A DNA stretch of 64,000 bases. Source: Oscillospiraceae bacterium. GTDB lineage: Bacteria > Bacillota > Clostridia > Oscillospirales > Acutalibacteraceae. This document shows positions 16,563 through 23,866 of this stretch, in pieces. A program made the position numbers and the translations under genes. The stretch covers positions 50,111 to 114,110 of the forward strand of contig SVOW01000011.1 of assembly GCA_015066175.1 (NCBI GenBank), in the 5' to 3' direction. The notes below the pieces were generated by a model, which had not been told where the DNA came from, did not search any database, and was given only the letters and a program-made list of their open reading frames with translations. Every line of letters starts with the position of its first letter. The stretch's first letter is position 1.

Positions 16563-18131
16563 ATGCTTAAATATATTTTAAATTCGCAAGGTGATGGTTA
16601 TGATGTTTATGGAGTCACAGATAAAAATGCGGAAAAAATTGTTATTCCGGATATGTACGAAGGTCTTCCGGTTAAAAGTGTAAGTGTTTCTTTTGAAAGC
16701 TGTTCAAAACTAAAAGAAATTATTATAGGCAATAATGTTGAAAAAACTCATGTTGGTGTTTTTGACTGTGAGTCTCTTGAAAAAATTTATTTCGGCAAAT
16801 CAATCAGCACAATTTCAGGCCCTTTCACTCTGTGCAAAAATCTTACTGATATTTATTTTGCTTTTGAAGAAGAAAGATTGGAAGATTTCAACTTTGTTGC
16901 TGTTGATGAAAGCTTCGCATATTTCCAGAATGCAAAACACCATTTTGGTGTACTTGGCAGAAGTGGTTTGCTTACTCTGGAGGATGAAACTCTTTTTCCG
17001 TATACACACTGGGATTGTGTGAAAGGCAAACCTGAAAAAATTGATTCAACAAAAGTTGCTTACGACAACTCTGTAAGCGGTATGAAATCTGACAACATAA
17101 AAGATGCTATAGATGAACTCAATGCAAGAGATTTTGATGTATCTTCTATTGAAACATGGAGTGAACTTAAGTACCTTGTCCGTTCAGGTCGTGCGGCAGA
17201 TTTTATAAACATAGGCGACCGTTTTGTGTGCTCAAAAAACAATCAGGAGTTAATATGGGATGTAATAGGGATCGACAAAGATATTCCGTCAGATGAAAAT
17301 TTTACCCACTCACTCACATTGCAGTTGAGCGAATGTTATGTGAATATGCCTTTTTCAGTGCCGGAAGCAAGCTGTTATCTGTTATATTCTTTAAAGCCCG
17401 GACAGTATTATGCGGAACTTAAAAATTATGCGTCACCAAGTATTTATTGCTCTTTTAGGGTTAATGAAGAAATAGATGCAGACACTTTTATACGTATTTC
17501 AGAAGGAAAAGTTTATTTTTATAAAAAAGATAGTATTGCACAGCCTTATCTTACTGAAGATGTTGAAATATCCTCGGAAAACGAAAATGATATGTCAGGA
17601 ACAAAAATATCAGAAAAAAATTATAAAATCAATTCTGAAATGGGTACAGTGAATTACGAAGTATCTTGTGTCAGACAATGGCTTAACTCAGCAGACACCA
17701 ATTGGTGGAAAGCTTCATATATAAAAGCAATGCCTCCTGTCGATTACCTTTCAGTACCCGGTTTTATGAATGGGATTGATGAAGATTTTCTTGACGCAGT
17801 GAATCCGGTAAAAAAGACAACGAGTCTTCCTGACGGCACAATAGTTGAAACAAACGATAAATTTTTCCTGCTTAGTTCTGAAGAGGTTTATGGTGGCGGA
17901 GAAAATTATTATCTCTACTACAGTGAAAATTCTTCGCTTCCTGTTCCCGGAATAGCAGCAGACCAGATAAGAATTAAAAACTTTTCAGGTGTTGCACGCC
18001 ATTGGTGGTTAAGAAATCCGGCAGAAGGTGACAATGGTTATATGAGAGTGCTTACAGACGGTGGCGTTGGTCCGGTAAGAGCTGCGAAAGTGTTGGCGTA
18101 CGGGGTAATACCCGTGTGCTGTATATGTTAA
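16563..18131 (+). CDS. LRR (BspA-type) and DUF6273-type tip-like protein
   Basis: 522 residues. The N-terminal 110 residues look like BspA-type leucine-rich repeats (IVIPDMYEGLPVKSV, KLKEIIIGNNVEKT, SLEKIYFGKSISTI). The C-terminal half ends in a DUF6273-like module: VSCVRQWLNSADTNWW, HWWLRNPAEGDNGYM and RVLTDGGVGPVR. Such modules are common in gut Firmicute phage and surface proteins and have a lectin-like look. The start ATG follows GGAGGTG placed at the end of the upstream gene. By position it corresponds to a distal tail or receptor-binding protein. Binding function is inferred. Confidence 0.75.
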   Translation: MLKYILNSQGDGYDVYGVTDKNAEKIVIPDMYEGLPVKSVSVSFESCSKLKEIIIGNNVEKTHVGVFDCESLEKIYFGKSISTISGPFTLCKNLTDIYFAFEEERLEDFNFVAVDESFAYFQNAKHHFGVLGRSGLLTLEDETLFPYTHWDCVKGKPEKIDSTKVAYDNSVSGMKSDNIKDAIDELNARDFDVSSIETWSELKYLVRSGRAADFINIGDRFVCSKNNQELIWDVIGIDKDIPSDENFTHSLTLQLSECYVNMPFSVPEASCYLLYSLKPGQYYAELKNYASPSIYCSFRVNEEIDADTFIRISEGKVYFYKKDSIAQPYLTEDVEISSENENDMSGTKISEKNYKINSEMGTVNYEVSCVRQWLNSADTNWWKASYIKAMPPVDYLSVPGFMNGIDEDFLDAVNPVKKTTSLPDGTIVETNDKFFLLSSEEVYGGGENYYLYYSENSSLPVPGIAADQIRIKNFSGVARHWWLRNPAEGDNGYMRVLTDGGVGPVRAAKVLAYGVIPVCCIC

Positions 18132-18143
18132 GGAGTGAGATGT

Positions 18144-18299
18144 ATGTTTAAAGTGAGAACAGTTCTCCAGCAGCTTATTGATGAAAGAAAGAAAAACACT
18201 GTTCTTTCAGCTGCTATTGAAAAACTTTTATCAGATATCGATTATCTGGCAATGATGTGTGATGTGGCTCTTGAGGAGGAAGAATATGAACAGATTTGA
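18144..18299 (+). CDS. Small phage-type protein (XkdW-like position)
   Basis: 51 residues, starting MFKVRTVLQQ and ending in an acidic EEEEYEQI tail. The ATG follows AAGGAG by nine bases. It overlaps the next gene by 14 bases. It has no recognised family, but it occupies the place of xkdW between the fibre genes and xkdX in PBSX-like phages. Confidence 0.65.
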   Translation: MFKVRTVLQQLIDERKKNTVLSAAIEKLLSDIDYLAMMCDVALEEEEYEQI

Positions 18300-18423
18300 A
18301 AAAGTCAAAAAATATTTTGAAAATGGCTTGTGGAATGTTCAGCGTGTTGCAAATGCTGTTATAAAAGGATGGATAACAGTTGATGAATTCAGAGAAATTA
18401 CAGGTGTAGTTTATGATGTATAA
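18286..18423 (+). CDS. XkdX family phage protein
   Basis: 45 residues matching the XkdX pattern: an aromatic YFENGLWNVQRVANAV segment, then KGWITVDEFREITG. XkdX proteins are encoded just before the lysis genes in many Siphovirus-type prophages of Firmicutes; the function is unknown. It starts inside the preceding gene with GAGGAGGA as SD and overlaps the following micro-ORF. Confidence 0.85.
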   Translation: MNRFEKVKKYFENGLWNVQRVANAVIKGWITVDEFREITGVVYDV

Positions 18424-18490
18424 CCTATTGAATATTTTTTCGATGTACGCGGCTGTATTTTTCTTTTTTCTTTGCGGGGTTCTGACATGA
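18413..18490 (+). CDS. 25-residue hydrophobic membrane micropeptide
   Basis: Encodes MMYNLLNIFSMYAAVF followed by FFFLCGVLT, a single predicted membrane helix. The ATG lies six bases after AGGTG. It overlaps the xkdX-like stop by 11 bases, and its stop overlaps the next start in an ATGA arrangement. Both overlaps suggest coupled translation. The following gene has only a weak SD, so this ORF may be needed to deliver ribosomes to it. It may also be a lysis regulator; this is inference. Confidence 0.5.
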   Translation: MMYNLLNIFSMYAAVFFFFLCGVLT

Positions 18491-18801
18491 GTCAGTGGCA
18501 GACAAGCATTTTCTGCACGGTGATAAGCATATTTATTTCACTGTTTTTTTCTGTTCTTACTCACAGACGCAATATGAAAAAAGACAGCGAAACAGCAGGC
18601 GAGGGCAGAGGTGTTCTGCAATCTGACATTGGTTACATAAAAGCAGGTGTTGACGACCTGAAACGTGAAAACAGAGCAGTAAACCAGAAACTTGAAACGA
18701 TTGCAGAACGTGTAACACGTGTTGAAGAAAGCTGCAAACAAGCACATAAAAGAATAGACGAAATAAAAGAAACGGAGCATATATATAATGGAAATAATTA
18801 A
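18487..18801 (+). CDS. Membrane-anchored coiled-coil protein of the lysis module
   Basis: 104 residues: an N-terminal membrane helix (about 6-24), then a long heptad-rich coiled coil (SDIGYIKAGVDDLKRENRAV onward, to about residue 98). Its place before the holin corresponds to XhlA in PBSX, although XhlA carries its membrane helix at the C-terminus, so this is not a plain XhlA orthologue. It overlaps the holin start by 14 bases. Confidence 0.7.
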   Translation: MSQWQTSIFCTVISIFISLFFSVLTHRRNMKKDSETAGEGRGVLQSDIGYIKAGVDDLKRENRAVNQKLETIAERVTRVEESCKQAHKRIDEIKETEHIYNGNN

Positions 18802-19093
18802 ATTCATTGAATCACATTGGAGCGATATTCTGCTTATTGTTTCAATAATTACAATAATCATCCGTTCAGTTTTTACGAACAGGCTTGAGTATCTTAAAAG
18901 TGATATATTTTCTCTTGTGACAGATGCGGAAAATATTTACGGCGCTGAAACAGGACAGTTGAAAATGGCTTATGTTGTGAAAAAGATTTATTCAAAAATG
19001 CCATTGGTTCTTAAAACTTTTCTGACAGAAAAGAAACTTGAAAAAATTATAGAAAATGTTCTTATCAAAGCAAAAGAAAGTTGGAAAGTTTAA
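18788..19093 (+). CDS. Phage holin, LLH family
   Basis: 101 residues with one strong N-terminal membrane helix (about 12-29, DILLIVSIITIIIRSVF) and an amphipathic, basic C-terminal part (YGAETGQLKMAYVVKKIYSKMP), as in LLH/Phage_holin_6_1 proteins. It is expected to permeabilise the membrane and release the endolysin encoded 20 bases downstream. The ATG follows GGAG by nine bases. Confidence 0.85.
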   Translation: MEIIKFIESHWSDILLIVSIITIIIRSVFTNRLEYLKSDIFSLVTDAENIYGAETGQLKMAYVVKKIYSKMPLVLKTFLTEKKLEKIIENVLIKAKESWKV

Positions 19094-19113
19094 GTTGAAC
19101 AGGAGGAAAATTT

Positions 19114-19755
19114 TTGGCAGTAAAAAAATATTCACTGAAAAATGACGGCAATAAAAATCTTTCGGAAAATTTTAAAGTAAGAGAATTCAGAAGCCGTGAC
19201 GGCGCAGATGAAATTCTCATTGATGAAAAGCTTGTTGTTCTGCTCCAGAAAATGAGAGACAAATTCGGAGTGATTAATATTTCTTCTGCCTACAGAACAA
19301 AAAGCTATAACAAAAAAGTAGGTGGTGTGGTAAATTCCCAACACATTTATGGCCTTGCAGCTGATATTACAATTTCTGACAATGCAAAACTTGAAGAAGC
19401 TGCAAAATATGCAGAGAAAATCGGATTTGCGGGTATCGGACTTGATAATAATTATCAGATGTTTCTTCACCTTGATACAAGAAAAAATAAATCATATTTC
19501 CGCTATAGAGCAAACGGCTCTACATATAGTGTGAATTCTTTTTTCAAAACATTGAAAAAAGGCAGCAAAGGTGATGAAGTGAAATTATTGCAGAAAAATC
19601 TGAAAAAAGCGGGATATAAAAATTCCCGTTCTGCAGAATTATCTGTAGATGGTATTTTCGGCAAAGATACCGAATTTGCACTTAAAAAATTCCAGAAAGA
19701 CAAAGGTCTTGTTTCTGACGGAATTGCAGGGCCGAAAACGTGGACAGCATTTTAA
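19114..19755 (+). CDS. Endolysin: peptidase M15 plus peptidoglycan-binding domain
   Basis: 213 residues. The M15-type domain (about 1-125) has NISSAYRTKSYN, SQHIYGLAADI and FLHLDTR, supplying the His/Asp/His zinc ligands. The C-terminal PG_binding_1 domain (about 140-213) has LKKGSKGDEVKLLQKNLKKA and DGIFGKDTEFALKKFQ. There is no signal peptide, so it depends on the holin. The TTG start follows AGGAGG by seven bases. It is the last gene of the cassette. Predicted to cleave the peptide part of peptidoglycan. Confidence 0.93.
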   Translation: MAVKKYSLKNDGNKNLSENFKVREFRSRDGADEILIDEKLVVLLQKMRDKFGVINISSAYRTKSYNKKVGGVVNSQHIYGLAADITISDNAKLEEAAKYAEKIGFAGIGLDNNYQMFLHLDTRKNKSYFRYRANGSTYSVNSFFKTLKKGSKGDEVKLLQKNLKKAGYKNSRSAELSVDGIFGKDTEFALKKFQKDKGLVSDGIAGPKTWTAF

Positions 19756-19766
19756 TTGAACACAGA

Positions 19767-19805
19767 AAACCGAAGGCAGCGAAAGCTGTCTTCGGTTTTT
19801 TATTT
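19767..19805 (+). terminator. Terminator of the phage-derived cassette
   Basis: A 14-bp stem (19767-19780 with 19785-19798, one G-U pair) with a GAAA tetraloop, followed by a T run. Confidence 0.92.
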
Positions 19806-19815
19806 GTAAAAAGTA

Positions 19816-19845
19816 TTGCAATTTATTATAAGAATCTGTTACAAT
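19816..19845 (+). promoter_or_regulatory. Promoter of the beta-helix/DUF2804 pair
   Basis: TTGCAA at 19816-19821, an 18-base spacer, TACAAT at 19840-19845. Confidence 0.6.
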
Positions 19846-19873
19846 AAATTTATAGAAATGAGGTGCTTTTATT

Positions 19874-21505
19874 ATGAAAAAGTTTATTTCAATTATCATG
19901 AGTGTGGTAATTATTCTATCGTGTCTGTCGGTGTTTGCGTTTGCAGAAGCACCTGCTCCCACATACTACATTGACAGCGTCAATGGTGACGATTCAAATA
20001 CGGGCAGAAGCGAAAACAGTGCATGGAAAACAATCAATCACGGTGATTGGGAATTTGTTCCCGGCACAAAGGTGCTTTTCAAACGTGGCGGAGTTTATGA
20101 AATGGAAGTAGTTCTTACAGTGTCAGGTACAAAAGAAAACCCCATTGTAATCTCATCTTACGGTGATGAAGCTGAAGAAAAACCCATTTTAAGAACATCA
20201 AACCATAATGAAGTTTTCGAGTTTATTGATTGCGATTACGTTACTGTATCCGATGTTGCAATTACTGCACCTAACGGTGGCGGTATCTGGATCAGAGGCG
20301 CCGGCAAGCAGTCAAATGGTATGGTTATTGAAAACGTTGATTTCTTCGATATGCCAAACTATGACCGTCACGCAAGAGACCCATTCGGCACAGGTGCTGC
20401 TGATGCACGTGCTGCAATTATCACCAACGGTCTGTGGGGTCCTGATGGACTTTATAACTACACAGTAAACGACCTTACAATCAGAAACTGTACAGTTGAA
20501 AACTGTGCAAACGGATTTATGATCTGGGGCATTGTAAGAGGTAACCCTGCAGAATCTCATGCAGGTGTTGAAAGAACATACAACAAAAATGTTCTTATTG
20601 ACGGATGTTATTTCAACAATATGTACGCAGAAGCTGTTATTTTAGGCGTTTGTGACGGTGCAAAAGTTACCAACTGTGTTTCTTTGAATACTTGCCTTGG
20701 CGGTGCAGAACCATTGCCCGATGGCAGTATTGAATATTTCACTGCTTCAATGTGGTTCTGGGGTTCAAAAAACAGTGTTATTGAACGCACAGAAATAGCA
20801 GGTCAGAAAAACTTCGGCGATGCCATGACAGTTGACTTCGATGCTGACTCAAACTACTGCACATATCAGTACGTTTATTCCCACGATAATATAAGATTTA
20901 TGTGTAATAACGCGATGGGCGGAAGACCGCAGGCAGGTAATACAGTCCGCTATTGTCTTTCTGTCAACGATAATGTGGGCAGAAACAGTATGGCAAGCGG
21001 CTCAGGCGAAGTTGAGTTCAGCTTTTACAACAACACGATTATAAACGGACCTGAAATGCATGTTGTAAATGTAGACAGCGGTATTGTAGCAAATAATATT
21101 TTCGCTTTTAAACCCGGATATTACGTTTATTATAACGACCGTAACCTTAATTCAAAAACAGATTTCACAAACAACTGCTACTATATGGCACCGAACCCGC
21201 CTTTTGATCTGCTTTCAATGAACACAAGACCTGATTTTGCAGGCGATGATATGACAGACCCTGAAAGTTTCCGTCTTGTTAAAGGCTCAAAACTTATCGG
21301 AGCAGGTATTGAGAGAGATGATATAGAAAAAATGGAATACGATTTCTTCGGTGAAAAAGTTACTTCAACAAATATCGGCTGTTACGGCGGTGACGGTGTT
21401 GAAGGAGAACTTGACACATATGGCATTCTTGAAATAATGATTGACGTATTCAGATTCTTTGGCGGCTTATACCAAAGATTGATTGACGGTAATTTATTTG
21501 GTTGA
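19874..21505 (+). CDS. Secreted right-handed beta-helix protein
   Basis: 543 residues. Signal peptide (about 1-25, ending FAFA) followed by YYIDSVNGDDSNTGRSENSAWKT, split here as YYIDSVNGDD then SNTGRS and AWKT, the usual opening of parallel beta-helix carbohydrate-active proteins. Repeated VENV/IRNCTVENC/VTNCVS turns mark beta-helix coils across about residues 110-440. The C-terminus (ILEIMIDVFRFFGGLYQRLI) is an amphipathic tail of unclear purpose. The fold suggests a polysaccharide lyase, epimerase or glycosidase, but no catalytic family can be assigned. It is followed by a DUF2804 gene 14 bases downstream. Confidence 0.82.
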   Translation: MKKFISIIMSVVIILSCLSVFAFAEAPAPTYYIDSVNGDDSNTGRSENSAWKTINHGDWEFVPGTKVLFKRGGVYEMEVVLTVSGTKENPIVISSYGDEAEEKPILRTSNHNEVFEFIDCDYVTVSDVAITAPNGGGIWIRGAGKQSNGMVIENVDFFDMPNYDRHARDPFGTGAADARAAIITNGLWGPDGLYNYTVNDLTIRNCTVENCANGFMIWGIVRGNPAESHAGVERTYNKNVLIDGCYFNNMYAEAVILGVCDGAKVTNCVSLNTCLGGAEPLPDGSIEYFTASMWFWGSKNSVIERTEIAGQKNFGDAMTVDFDADSNYCTYQYVYSHDNIRFMCNNAMGGRPQAGNTVRYCLSVNDNVGRNSMASGSGEVEFSFYNNTIINGPEMHVVNVDSGIVANNIFAFKPGYYVYYNDRNLNSKTDFTNNCYYMAPNPPFDLLSMNTRPDFAGDDMTDPESFRLVKGSKLIGAGIERDDIEKMEYDFFGEKVTSTNIGCYGGDGVEGELDTYGILEIMIDVFRFFGGLYQRLIDGNLFG

Positions 21506-21519
21506 GGGGAGTTTTAAGT

Positions 21520-22605
21520 ATGGAAAGAACTTATAAAAGTTTCTGGGAATGGGAAGAAAAATCAAAACAGAGAGAGTATACTGAAAAAACAACTCTTTTA
21601 GGTGCTGATGGTACCCTTATCGCAAAAGGTTGGGCAAGAAGAAATGTTTTTGAATATGACAGAAACAGATCTACTCCCAACAACAGAAAAAAAGAATGGG
21701 ATTTTTATCAGATTTCTGACGGCAAGTTTATGGTTCAGATAAGCTTTGCTAACATTTCTATCGGCGGATATGTGTCTGCAAAGCTTGTTGATCTGAAAAA
21801 CAAGAAGGTTATTGTTGATGCGATGGCTCCTTTCCTTGGCGGTAAAAAATATGTACCTAACCCGAAAGGTGATGTGCCCAATAATTTCAAAGCAAAAATC
21901 GGTGCTGCAGAATTTGAGTTTGACACAAAAGAAACAGAAAGAACTCTTTATTTCAAGATGAATCTTAAAGGCAAAGATGTTATCTGCAATTTCCATATGG
22001 ATATTGCTCCGGGACTTGAAAATATTACAACAGTTCTTCCTTTTGATAACTACCCGACAAAATATTTCATGACCACAAAGCAGATGTGTATGCCTTGCTC
22101 AGGTACATTTGAATACGGTGATGAGATTTATGAATTTTCAAAAGAAAAAACTTTTGCATCTCTTGACTGGGGCAGAGTAAATACTCCCTATCAGATGGTA
22201 TGGTATTGGGGCAGTGGCTCAACATACCTTACAGATAAAGAGGGCAAAAAACATCTCTTCGGTTTTGAAATCACATGGGGTATCGGCAACGAATCAAACG
22301 CAACTGAAACCTGCCTTTTCTACGACGGTAAGGCACATAAATTCGGTGCAATTGATGTTGAAACTTTTCCAAAACCTGATAAATATATGCAACCTTGGAA
22401 GTTTATTTCAGAAGATGGCAGATTCAATCTTACTATGGAGCCTTTCTATGACCATCATTCCGACCTTAACGTGGCAAATCTTGCAAGAATGCATTCACAT
22501 CAGGTCCATGGTTTGTGGAGTGGTGATGTAACACTTGATGACGGCACAAAACTTGAAATCAAGGATATGTATGCTTTCTGCGAATATGTAGAAAACAAGT
22601 GGTAA
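21520..22605 (+). CDS. DUF2804 family protein (copy 1)
   Basis: 361 residues, cytosolic by sequence, with the DUF2804 pattern: KGWARRNVFEYDR, KEWDFYQI, SLDWGRVNTPYQMVWYWGSG and GIGNESNATETCLFYDG. No biochemical role is established for the family; the fold is predicted to be lipocalin/hydroxyneurosporene-synthase-like. The ATG at 21520 is preceded by GAGGGGAG. A very similar paralogue follows at 22726. Confidence 0.85.
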   Translation: MERTYKSFWEWEEKSKQREYTEKTTLLGADGTLIAKGWARRNVFEYDRNRSTPNNRKKEWDFYQISDGKFMVQISFANISIGGYVSAKLVDLKNKKVIVDAMAPFLGGKKYVPNPKGDVPNNFKAKIGAAEFEFDTKETERTLYFKMNLKGKDVICNFHMDIAPGLENITTVLPFDNYPTKYFMTTKQMCMPCSGTFEYGDEIYEFSKEKTFASLDWGRVNTPYQMVWYWGSGSTYLTDKEGKKHLFGFEITWGIGNESNATETCLFYDGKAHKFGAIDVETFPKPDKYMQPWKFISEDGRFNLTMEPFYDHHSDLNVANLARMHSHQVHGLWSGDVTLDDGTKLEIKDMYAFCEYVENKW

Positions 22606-22621
22606 AATTTCACAGTATAAC

Positions 22622-22658
22622 AAAACGGCAGATGCACAATGCGTCTGCCGTTTTAATT
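22622..22658 (+). terminator. Rho-independent terminator
   Basis: A 14-bp stem (22622-22635 with 22641-22654, one G-U pair), 5-base loop and T-rich tail between the two DUF2804 genes. Confidence 0.88.
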
Positions 22659-22661
22659 TGC

Positions 22662-22691
22662 TTGTGTTTAAGCGTTGAAATATGATATAAT
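22662..22691 (+). promoter_or_regulatory. Promoter of the second DUF2804 gene
   Basis: TTGTGT at 22662-22667, an 18-base spacer and a perfect TATAAT at 22686-22691. The second copy is therefore transcribed on its own. Confidence 0.6.
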
Positions 22692-22725
22692 AAATTTAAT
22701 CTATCATATTGATTGAGGTGAAAAT

Positions 22726-23823
22726 ATGAACAATAACGAATTGAAGCGTACATATATTCCTTTCAAAGATTGGAAAGAAAAGTCAAAGCAGATTGAGTAC
22801 ACAGAAAAAACGCAACTTCTTGCTCCTGACGGCACTCTGCTTGTAAAAGGCTGGGCAAGAAAAAATGTTTTTGAGTATAACAGAGATTATGTGAAAAAGG
22901 GAATCACCAGCCGAAAGGAATGGGATTTTTACACCATATTCGATGATGAAATGCAGATACTTGTGAGCTTTGCCAACATCAATATAGGCGGTTATGTTGC
23001 AGCAAAACTTACCAACCTGAAAACAGGTGAGATAATTTGTGATTCAATTCAGTATTTTGCTGGTGCAAACAAACACGTGTCCCATTCGATTCCTGATGCA
23101 CCCGGCAGATTCAAAGATAAAATCGGAAAAACTGAATTTGATTTTCATACAAAAGAAACTGAAAGAACACTCTGGTATAAAGGAAAGTTCAAGGGTCAGA
23201 ATGTTGAAGTTACTGCAGAGATGGATATACCTGAAAATCTTGAAAGTATTACTACTGTTTTTCCATTTGATGAAGACAAAACAAAATATTTTATGACTAC
23301 TAAACAACTTTGTATGCCCTGTGGCGGAAAGTTTGTTTTCGGAGATTTTGAATATGAATTTCTGAAAGAAAATTCTTTCTGTTCTCTTGATTGGGGCAGG
23401 GTTAACACAATACATAAAATGGTGTGGTATTGGGGCAGTGGTGCTCAATACATAACAGACGAAAAAGGCGAAAAGCATCTTTTCGGCTTTGAGATAACGT
23501 GGGCAATCGGAAATGAGTCAAATGCTACGGAAACATGCCTTTTCTACGATGGTAAAATACACAAATTCGGTGCAGTTGATGTTGAAAAATTTCCGAAAGA
23601 CAGGTTTATGGAGCAGTGGAAATTTATTTCGGAAGACGGCAGATTCAATATGACAATGGTGCCCACGTTCGATAACCATTCTGACGTTGATTTTAAAGTG
23701 GGCAGAATGAATTGCCATCAGGTTTACGGCATATGGAATGGCGATGTGACACTTGATGACGGCACAAAGCTTGAAATAAAAGATCTTTTCACTTTCTGCG
23801 AATATGTAGAAAACAGATGGTGA
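22726..23823 (+). CDS. DUF2804 family protein (copy 2)
   Basis: 365 residues, paralogue of the gene at 21520. Shared blocks include SLDWGRVNT, MVWYWGSG, NESNATETCLFYDGK, WKFISEDGRFN and DVTLDDGTKLEIKD. The two differ in promoter and in several surface segments, so this looks like a tandem duplication that has diverged. Function unknown. Confidence 0.85.
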   Translation: MNNNELKRTYIPFKDWKEKSKQIEYTEKTQLLAPDGTLLVKGWARKNVFEYNRDYVKKGITSRKEWDFYTIFDDEMQILVSFANINIGGYVAAKLTNLKTGEIICDSIQYFAGANKHVSHSIPDAPGRFKDKIGKTEFDFHTKETERTLWYKGKFKGQNVEVTAEMDIPENLESITTVFPFDEDKTKYFMTTKQLCMPCGGKFVFGDFEYEFLKENSFCSLDWGRVNTIHKMVWYWGSGAQYITDEKGEKHLFGFEITWAIGNESNATETCLFYDGKIHKFGAVDVEKFPKDRFMEQWKFISEDGRFNMTMVPTFDNHSDVDFKVGRMNCHQVYGIWNGDVTLDDGTKLEIKDLFTFCEYVENRW

Positions 23824-23825
23824 AA

Positions 23826-23860
23826 AAATCCCGAAGAATTTTAAATTTTCTTCGGGATTT
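23826..23860. terminator. Bidirectional terminator
   Basis: A 13-bp perfect stem (23826-23838 with 23848-23860) between convergent genes, with A-rich and T-rich flanks on the two sides. It can serve both the DUF2804 gene and the minus-strand LTA-synthase-like gene. Confidence 0.85.
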
Positions 23861-23866
23861 CTTGTT

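Larger units (their letters stand above)
13932..19805 (+). mobile_element. Phage-derived tail-fibre/lysis cassette under SOS control
   Basis: A tightly packed single operon: regulator, 71-residue coiled-coil protein, fibre-like protein, LRR/DUF6273 tip-like protein, small protein, XkdX-like, 25-residue membrane peptide, coiled-coil membrane protein, LLH holin, endolysin, terminator. The end of this order mirrors the distal tail and lysis end of PBSX-like Firmicute phages. No terminase, portal, capsid, tail tube, tape measure, integrase or repressor gene is present on either side. All reading frames are intact, which argues for maintenance over random decay. Confidence 0.75.

Noticed and set aside
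17640..18131. DUF6273-like end as the target of a diversity-generating retroelement
   Set aside because: No reverse transcriptase, no template repeat and no near-duplicate of the 3' end is visible in the window.
13932..19805. Complete prophage or tailocin
   Set aside because: A tailocin needs tube, sheath or tape-measure genes, and a prophage needs head and integrase genes; none are present. Only distal tail-like and lysis genes are seen.
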